From: Paraescarpia echinospica | Taxonomy: Eukaryota; Annelida; Polychaeta; Sabellida; Siboglinidae | Direction: 5' to 3' | Length of the DNA: 64,000 nt | Assembly (NCBI GenBank): GCA_020002185.1 | Contig: CM034538.1 | Span: 64,460,258-64,524,257 of the forward strand | The notes under the pieces: model-generated | Seen by the model: the letters and a program-made list of their open reading frames with translations, nothing else | Databases searched by the model: none | Told to the model about the DNA's origin: nothing | Translations under genes and position numbers: made by a program | In this document: positions 57,700 to 64,000 of the stretch, piece after piece | How positions within the stretch are numbered: position 1 is the first letter of the stretch | Layout of the letters: each line of letters starts with the position of its first letter

Positions 57700-59345
57700 A
57701 ATATAATCCCACAACTCAAATACAATCTCACAAATGGAGCACATACATACAGCTGGAGCACAATCACAACTTGAACACAATCTCACAACTGGAATACAAT
57801 ATTTACAGCTCGGACAAAATCACACAACGTGAACACAATCTCACAAATGAAACACAATCACTTGGAGCTCTGGAACAATCTCGCAACTGAAATACAATCT
57901 TACGACAGAAACACAATCACACAACTCAAAGACATTCACACGGAGTATAGCACTGCAGATTCACATAACTGAAACACAATCGCACAACTTGAACACGATT
58001 TTATAACGAACATATTCACTGGAACACAATCTCATTAGGAACATATTAACTCATGTGGAACACAATCTCAGTAGGAACATTCACTCAACTGGAACACAAC
58101 CTCAGTAGGAACATATTCACTCAAATGGAACACAATCTCTATAGGAACATATTCACTCCACTGAAACACAATCTCAGTAGGAACATATTCACACAATTGG
58201 AACACAATATCAGTAGGAACATATTCACTCTACCAGAACACAACCACAGTAGGAACATATTAATTCAACTGGAACACAATCTCAGTAAGAACATATTCAC
58301 TGAAGTGGAACACAACCTCAGTAGGAACATATTCACTCAACCAGAATACAACCTCAGTAGGAACAATTAATTAAACTGGAACACAACCTCAGTAGGAACA
58401 TATTCACTCAATTGGAACACAATATCAGTAGGAACATATTCACTCTACCAGAACACAACCACAGTAGGAACAATTAATTAAACTGGAACACAATCTCAGT
58501 AAGAACATATTCACTCAACCAGAACACAACATCAGTAGGAACATATTCCCTCAATTGGAACACAATATCAGTAGGAACATATTCACTCTACCAGAACACA
58601 ACCTCAGTAGGAACATATTAATTCAACTGGAACACAATTTCGGTAAGAACATATTCACTGAAGTGGAACACAATCTCAGTAGGAACATATTCACACAATT
58701 GGAACACAATATCAGTAGGAACATATTCACTCTACCAGAACACAACCACAGTAGGAACATATTAATTCAACTGGAACACAATCTCAGTAAGAACATATTC
58801 ACTGAAGTGGAACACAACCTCAGTAGGAACATATTCACTCAACCAGAATACAACCTCAGTAGGAACATATTCACTCAATTGGAACACAATATCAGTAGGA
58901 ACATATTCACTCTACCAGAACACAACCACAGTAGGAACATATTAATTCAACTGGAACACAATCTCAGTAAGAACATATTCACTGAAGTGGAACACAACCT
59001 CAGTAGGAACATATTCACTCAACCAGAACACAACCTCAGTAGGAACAATTAATTAAACTGGAACACAACCTCAGTAGGAACATATTCACTCAACCAGAAC
59101 ACAACATCAGTAGGAACATATTCCCTCAATTGGAACACAATATCAGTAGGAACATATTCACTCTACCAGAACACAACCTCAGTAGGAACATATTAATTCA
59201 ACTGGAACACAATTTCGGTAAGAACATATTCACTGAAGTGGAACACAATCTCAGTAGGAACATATTCACTCAACCAGAACACAATCTCAGTAGGAACATA
59301 TTCACTCAACTGGAACACAATCTCATCAAGAACACTACAATGGGA
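57700..59345. repeat. 36-bp minisatellite with 180-bp higher-order repeat
   Basis: Basic unit AACACAATCTCAGTAGGAAC plus ATATTCACTCAACTGG, 36 bases, encoding a 12-residue EHNLSRNIFTQL when read in the open frame. Units are degenerate at the left (57700-58050) and regular later. Five-unit blocks of 180 bp are repeated: 58681-58860 and 58861-59040 differ at about one position. A longer segment around 58500-58670 recurs near 59075-59250. Three open frames (105, 165 and 78 codons) come from the repeat. Single-base losses in AACAATTAATTAAACTGG units shift the frame. It lies in the 57190-59576 intron of the SR-type gene. Confidence 0.92.
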
Positions 59346-59576
59346 ACACAAGATCATTGCAACTAACATATTACCCCATATGTTGATGTTCAGACACAGA
59401 ACATGCAGGCCTGTTGACAATGTGCTACGAAATATATTCAGATTGTTAAGACAGCATGTCTGTTCTACACGATCTCCCACTGCAAGGCAACTGATTGAGT
59501 TAAGAATGGTGAAATGACAGCTTTGCAAGTTGTCGATGACATGAACATTGTCACGATGTACAGTTGTAATATTCAG

Positions 59577-59702
59577 GTTGGCTCCGTCCGTGTCAACACG
59601 CACACGCAGAGACCCCGAATGTCTGCCACGGGAACAAGGATCTGAGAGAAATCACAGACATCATACGTCGTCGCACGTGACAGCTGCACCTTCCAGTGAA
59701 GG
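59577..59702 (+). CDS. SR-type gene: second coding exon
   Basis: Bounded by TGTAATATTCAG and GTAAGT. Only the frame entered at phase 2 is open, which is the phase left by donor 57189. It encodes LAPSVSTRTRRDPECLPREQ and GSERNHRHHTSSHVTAA, rich in Arg, Ser and His like a weak RS region, and exits at phase 2. The frame at phase 0 stops within the exon. Agreement of phase and composition is the basis of the call. Confidence 0.7.
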
Positions 59703-60341
59703 GTAAGTGGTTAAATATTTATAAACTCTACTTTGGTGTTTTTAATGGCTCTTTGCATCATGTGCAAGAGGTGAGTAAGAGTAGTGCAAGAGGTGAGTAA
59801 GAGTAGTGAATACTTAAGGTAACTGTCAACAGCTACAATCAAAGTAATTTGTATAATATATAGTATTTATAACAGTATTAACTACATTTAACCTCTGACC
59901 CCCCTTGCCACTGTTAAATAGGCACATGCATTTTTCATTCTTCATGCTGTATCATCAATCCTCTCAACCATTTCTGCCGACACTGATTGCTGTGAACAAA
60001 CATACTGTTCATAGTCTGTATACTGTGCCCTTACTGATATGTTGATTTTCCTTATTGCATGTACAGATTTGTAGAAAGCTTGTTTTCCTTCTGGTCCCCT
60101 TGTACAGGGGACTCGGGACCTATGGTGCTGTACTGCTGCCTGTTGTTGCTCTCCACTGCTCCCTTTTATCAGCCCCTTCCACTTTTCATATTAGTCCCGC
60201 ATCTCGGCTGTGATCTTTTCTTGTGGACTTTGTTTTTTCACCTGCACTGTCTTGACAATAATAATTAGATTAATGTAGCAGATTTCTGCCATCCCATTTG
60301 TGTACACTGTATGAATGATTCTGGTTCTTTGTACACAACAG

Positions 60342-60384
60342 TTCGTCTCGTTCTGCCGGCAAACACAGGTCAAGGAAAACTTAA
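60342..60384 (+). CDS. SR-type gene: terminal exon with RS-like end
   Basis: Acceptor TGGTTCTTTGTACACAACAG. Entered at phase 2 it reads SSRSAGKHRSRKT and then TAA (60382-60384). RS/SR dipeptides at the very C terminus fit an SR protein. This exon and 59577-59702 together replace the readthrough end at 57208. Confidence 0.65.
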
Positions 60385-60886
60385 GCACACGACGCAATGT
60401 GGCAGTGTCGATGCCGAAAACTAAGGTTTGGGAAACGTTGCAAGAACCTTGGCGTGTGTAACTGACTGGATAAGCAAGGGACAGCGAGAACACCGATTGA
60501 TGTGCGCTTATGTCATTTCAGCAGAACAGTTGACAATTGTTAAGCATAGACATTGTTGAGTTTTAATACCTGTAATTATTAGATGGTGTAGGAGATCAAC
60601 ATCTTTTCTTGCTGTTGCTCTCTCTACAGTATTGTTTTAATGTTATTGGTCAGACAGGAACAAACTTAGTTGGATTATGAATGAGATTAATATGTAATCA
60701 TAAGTTATGGTGGCTTCTATGCATCTGTTTCATTTCTTATACTGGTACATAAGAATTAAATTTGGAGAGGTTACCTTGATGAATTTTTTTTCAAGAATGT
60801 TCAAATGTAATTCTTACTAAAGATTTTTCATTTGTTACCACTGCTAGCAGCAAATTTTAATTCATTTTACAGATAATTAGTATACA

Positions 60887-60892
60887 AATAAA
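60887..60892 (+). terminator. polyadenylation signal candidate for the SR-type gene
   Basis: AATAAA about 500 bases after the TAA at 60384, followed by a GTGTAACTGTCTTGTAC region. It is the first clear canonical signal I saw downstream of the terminal exon. Confidence 0.45.
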
Positions 60893-60899
60893 AGTGTAA

Positions 60900-61956
60900 C
60901 TGTCTTGTACTAATTGATGTTTAATTAATTCCATTGATATATAATTTCTTGTAAATGATGAAGTTAGGGAAGTTTGACATGTTTTATTAGCGGATAATTA
61001 GCCAGTGTTATTAAGTAATGTTGTTAACTTGTTCATGTTAAATATTGTGTTCATATATTGCAAAGTTACCAACATGTTTGATTTTGGTCACTGATATTGT
61101 GCATAATTATATTGTGTACACCGTTCTGTGTACAACATTCATGTTTGCTCATGTGTTCCTAAACTGTTAGTGGGGGTAGCATTAGTTTAGGGTAACATTA
61201 CTAAGAATTCATGGCATATTAGGCATGTCACACCAACCTGGGGTTACAGCCAAAGGATTGACGTAGTGACAAGGTTGGGTAGCCCTGTTCAGTTGATATC
61301 ACAATTTACAAGGAAAGTTCACATACACTTTTTATCATGAACGAGACAGATACGTTCCAGTCAGTCCATCTAACATGCTATTCTGGGAAACAGTGTCTGA
61401 AAAGATGCATCTAGATCATTGTATTAGCAATGCAACTTTGTTAAAATGTCGGCAACAACCTGCATAAATAACAATCCAAGCATAAATACTTCAGAAAATG
61501 TTCGTTGCATTGAACTAAAGAATATATACTGCTGACAAGACAACTATATAGACTTTTGTGTGGAGAAAAATGGACATTCTATTGGCACAAATTGTCTCTA
61601 AACCCTTCATGTGTTGATGGGTACGATGCAGGCTGAGAGCTTCAGTCACCTGACCAAGTCACATGACCACAAATATGTCGACATTCATCCATATGATCAC
61701 TGTTTATTGTTGTTTCATTTTCAGTTACTACTGTACATAGTTGCCATATAAATGGGCTATTACTGGGTTGATCTCACTCATCAGTGTTCGTTCTTCATGC
61801 AGTTACTCTGAACATCCTGCATGTTTCCCCATCAAAGGCAAATATAATACACCCACCATACACATCTCACAATATGCACCAACTAGTGTACACAAGAAAT
61901 GATTAAACAAGTAATCATACACATCTCACTGATGACTTTTCTCGAACTGAGCCAAG
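60900..61956. other. intergenic stretch between the SR-type gene and ZW10
   Basis: The two genes converge here. No coding, RNA or repeat feature supported in this interval. Confidence 0.5.
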
Positions 61957-61958
61957 TA

Positions 61959-62436
61959 CAGTGGAACCTCGCTATTAAGGTCATCCCTGGACCTGAATAG
62001 CAAGGTGATCATATTAGCGGGAGTAAATTCCTATTTTATTGTGTATCGCAATAACTTGGGACTATCCTAGAGTGATCTTAACTGATGTATCCAGTATGTC
62101 GCAGTTTGCCTACGTCACAATAAGACCTCCTTTAAGCTTTGCCAGCAATGTTGATTAACAGTTGTATACATGAATTACATAACTACTGCTGCATGACAAC
62201 ATAAATCAAACATTCCCGCATACATTTGTTACTTTAAAAAATCTTTGCCTTATGTTTTTCTCATAAAGAAACACTTTTGGGGCCAGAATTTCAACAAAAT
62301 ATACTTGTTCAGCATCCATTTTTTGATCGCCAGTCAAGTGATGGATAGGTCAGTTATGAGGTGGCTGTATTACCGAGATGACCTTAATTGTGAGGTGGCT
62401 GTATTACAGAGGTGACTGTATAGTGAGGTTCAACTG
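61959..62436. mobile_element. pogo/Tc1-like MITE, 478 bp
   Basis: The ends CAGTGGAACCTCGCTAT and ATAGTGAGGTTCAACTG form imperfect inverted repeats (two mismatches), flanked by TA on both sides (61957-61958, 62437-62438), the Tc1/mariner-pogo target. Subterminal GGTCATCC / GGTGACTG repeats are also inverted. No coding capacity. It lies in or just beyond the ZW10 3' UTR. Confidence 0.85.
62035..62040 (-). terminator. candidate ZW10 polyadenylation signal inside the MITE
   Basis: AATAAA on the minus strand about 490 bases after the ZW10 stop. It is the first canonical hexamer I saw on that strand, and it lies within the pogo-like MITE. Confidence 0.4.
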
Positions 62437-62525
62437 TAACATCTTCATCATAAACAATTCAGCACTTTATCGAAGTGCACAACATATGCACCAGTTCAAC
62501 AATCACACAATCAACAGAAGTGTGT

Positions 62526-62896
62526 TCATCGGATCTTTGCAAGAATCCCCGCCCGTCGCTCTGTGTTCTGGAACAAGGCACGCACAAGCTGTTTGACCTC
62601 TGCCCCGCAGAACTCCTGCGCCAGAGGTCCCTTGCCATCTGCCCACCGGTCAGCGATGTCGTGTAGACCGGCGTTGAGGACCAGCATCAACTCTTTGAAC
62701 TTGAGCCACTTGGCGACGTGTTTGAAGAGCTCTGGCTTGCCGTCAGGGTCACCCACCGGGGGTTGGAAGCAGTCAGACGCTCTGTCAGCCACTGTTGACA
62801 GGAGGGTGTGGAGGAGGGCCGCATCATCAGCCGAGATGTCCTCTAGGGTGGTGATGTAGGACATTATGTCGGTGACGGCTGAGTTGAGTAACGTGC
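62526..62896 (-). CDS. ZW10: ZW10 homologue, last coding exon
   Basis: The exon is bounded by ATTCCCAAG acceptor and stop TGA (62526-62528). It encodes GTLLNSAVTDIMSYITTLED, then ISADDAALLHTLLSTV, KHVAKWLKFKELMLVLNAGL, HDIADRWADGKGPLAQEF and EVKQLVRALFQNTERRAGIL to the end. The DRWADGKGPLA and RALFQNTERRA-x-x-L-x-K blocks identify the C terminus of ZW10, a subunit of the RZZ kinetochore checkpoint complex that also serves in the NRZ Golgi-ER tethering complex. It continues in frame (phase 1) from 63837. Nothing looks damaged. The gene extends beyond the right edge of the window. Confidence 0.95.
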
Positions 62897-63836
62897 CTTG
62901 GGAATAACAAGGAGAATTTAATTTAGAAGCAAAATTACAGTTGTGGTATTAGTTCTGTGAATGGCTGACAATCACGGTACGTACCACACACACTCACTAT
63001 CTATTGCTAAATTTATGATGTACAGAACTCTACAGAATTACTTACGTCTATGACGGATGGCATTATTTTATTCTTCAGAGGGCTCTTGACAAGTTGCTGT
63101 AAACAAAAAGGCTCTCTAGACTATGAGACATGTGCCTAGAAGGCACAATTTTGAATCCTCTGTTCTGGGCTGCACTGTTTTATGTACATAATATGGTTAG
63201 AAAGAAGAGTTTGACATGTTTCTGATATTGTGTGTCCACTGCGTCATTCAGTCATGGTAAAGAACATGAATGATGGACGTTGTAACTTGTGTGGAAAGAC
63301 ATGGAGGTGGCAGAGCTTGTGAAGGATGCAATGGATTAGCCACACCCAATAGGAAATGAATGGTCAAAAGAAGATGATGAATCAGTGCACAAACACAAAA
63401 GGACGAACGGATTGAAGTTAAAAGGTAAATCAGGAGCAATAACACTGACATAAGCTGCGTGTACACAGACAACGTTTTAACCCGAGGTTGGAAGTTAAAG
63501 TTGACCCAGGCTATTTTACTCTGGATTAAACATGTTTAGTGTCTATACGAAGCGAACTTTAACCCTGCTTAAATCTGTTGTGAATAATCTCGTGGAAGTA
63601 GATTAACACCTACAACATCTGTAGTGGAGTCTCGACACTACGAGATAACCCGGGCTATCACGAGCACAGCCTAGCCTGACCTGTGCCTGGTCCACCTACA
63701 ACTACAGGGCTAACTTAGCCAGAGGTAACTTTTAGTGCGACAATTTAGCATGGCATTTTTTCACCGTGTAGACGTGTATCGCAGGTTTAAAATGTGTAGA
63801 TGGGGCTATACCACACTCGCACACTAGGATACCTAC
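62897..63836 (-). other. ZW10 last intron
   Basis: GTAGGT donor at the right, AAG acceptor at the left. No element or RNA gene recognised inside. Confidence 0.8.
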
Positions 63837-63968
63837 CCATAGACTTGTAGTAGACACTTGGTGGCAGCACTGTCCACACACGTCCTAGGTGCTGTAGTTC
63901 ATGAAGCAGCTGGTTGACTGCTCGCTGGGCGTCGTCGAATGTGTCGTTGTCTGATACGCCATTGAAAC
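63837..63968 (-). CDS. ZW10: ZW10 homologue, penultimate exon
   Basis: A 132-base exon with acceptor TTTTTATTGCAG and donor GTAGGT. It encodes FNGVSDNDTFDDAQRAVNQL, then LHELQHLGRVWTVLPPSVYY and KSM. The L-x-x-L-x-x-L-G/S-R-V-W-x-x-x-L-P...Y-x-K-S-M-G-T-L-L sequence across the intron is a conserved ZW10 segment. The split glycine codon (G|GC) is rebuilt correctly at the junction with the last exon. Confidence 0.93.
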
Positions 63969-64000
63969 CTGCAATAAAAAGTGAACATTTAATGCGGCTT

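Noticed and set aside
58053..59366. Possible secreted or structural protein of EHNLSRNIFTQL repeats
   Set aside because: Frame is interrupted by single-base losses, lacks a signal peptide or domain, and lies in the SR-gene intron; read as a minisatellite.
1..64000. CRISPR arrays, bacterial operons, phage or plasmid modules
   Set aside because: None seen. The tandem arrays have no spacer structure, and the genes have introns and animal domain families.

Overview
This window looks like animal nuclear DNA, most likely from a lophotrochozoan and probably a mollusc (inference). It is AT-rich, its coding exons are short and widely spaced with GT/AG borders, and it is dense in LINE, SINE, DIRS-type and terminal-inverted-repeat elements, minisatellites and microsatellites. 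One 1000-base run of N (16248-17247) marks a scaffold gap.

Three host genes can be supported. (1) On the minus strand, 27870 down to 17370, a single-pass receptor: signal peptide, EGF-like exon, two-exon F5/8 type C (fucolectin-like) domain, two further cysteine-rich EGF-like exons, fibronectin III repeats and a membrane segment, nearly all joined at phase 1. Candidate cytoplasmic micro-exons lie at 4.1-2.9 kb. No kinase or phosphatase domain is visible. (2) On the plus strand, 55583-60384, an SR-type RNA-binding protein: an SRSF3/7-like RRM, a very long repetitive Ser-Pro/Arg tail, and two small downstream exons restoring an RS-like end. (3) On the minus strand at the right edge, the last two exons of ZW10. 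A decayed two-exon paralogue of the receptor's EGF part sits in the opposite orientation at 46.9-47.4 kb.

The rest is mostly mobile DNA. Three copies of one CR1/L2-like LINE lie at 14.4-16.2, 35.4-38.1 and 47.7-50.2 kb. A DNA transposon family here called X (ends GTAGGGAGGTCGG, 5-bp target duplication) has an intact copy at 28.75-31.15 kb and two halves at 13.5 and 50.2 kb. There are also a broken DIRS-like element, other LINE remnants, a tRNA-derived SINE family, a foldback element with a nested MITE, a pogo-like MITE, a decayed multi-copy-type gene at 38.7-40.8 kb, and satellites with 74-, 28-, ~40- and 36-bp units.

The most striking structural result is that the X half at 13.5 kb and the X half at 50.2 kb are two ends of one insertion carrying one LINE. 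The LINE target duplication, the X target duplication (CTTAA) and the flanking tandem repeat all continue from one half to the other. The block of about 30 kb between them, which holds the receptor ectodomain, was therefore either inserted through the LINE or placed there by assembly error. This bears directly on whether the cytoplasmic exons at 3-4 kb belong to that receptor.
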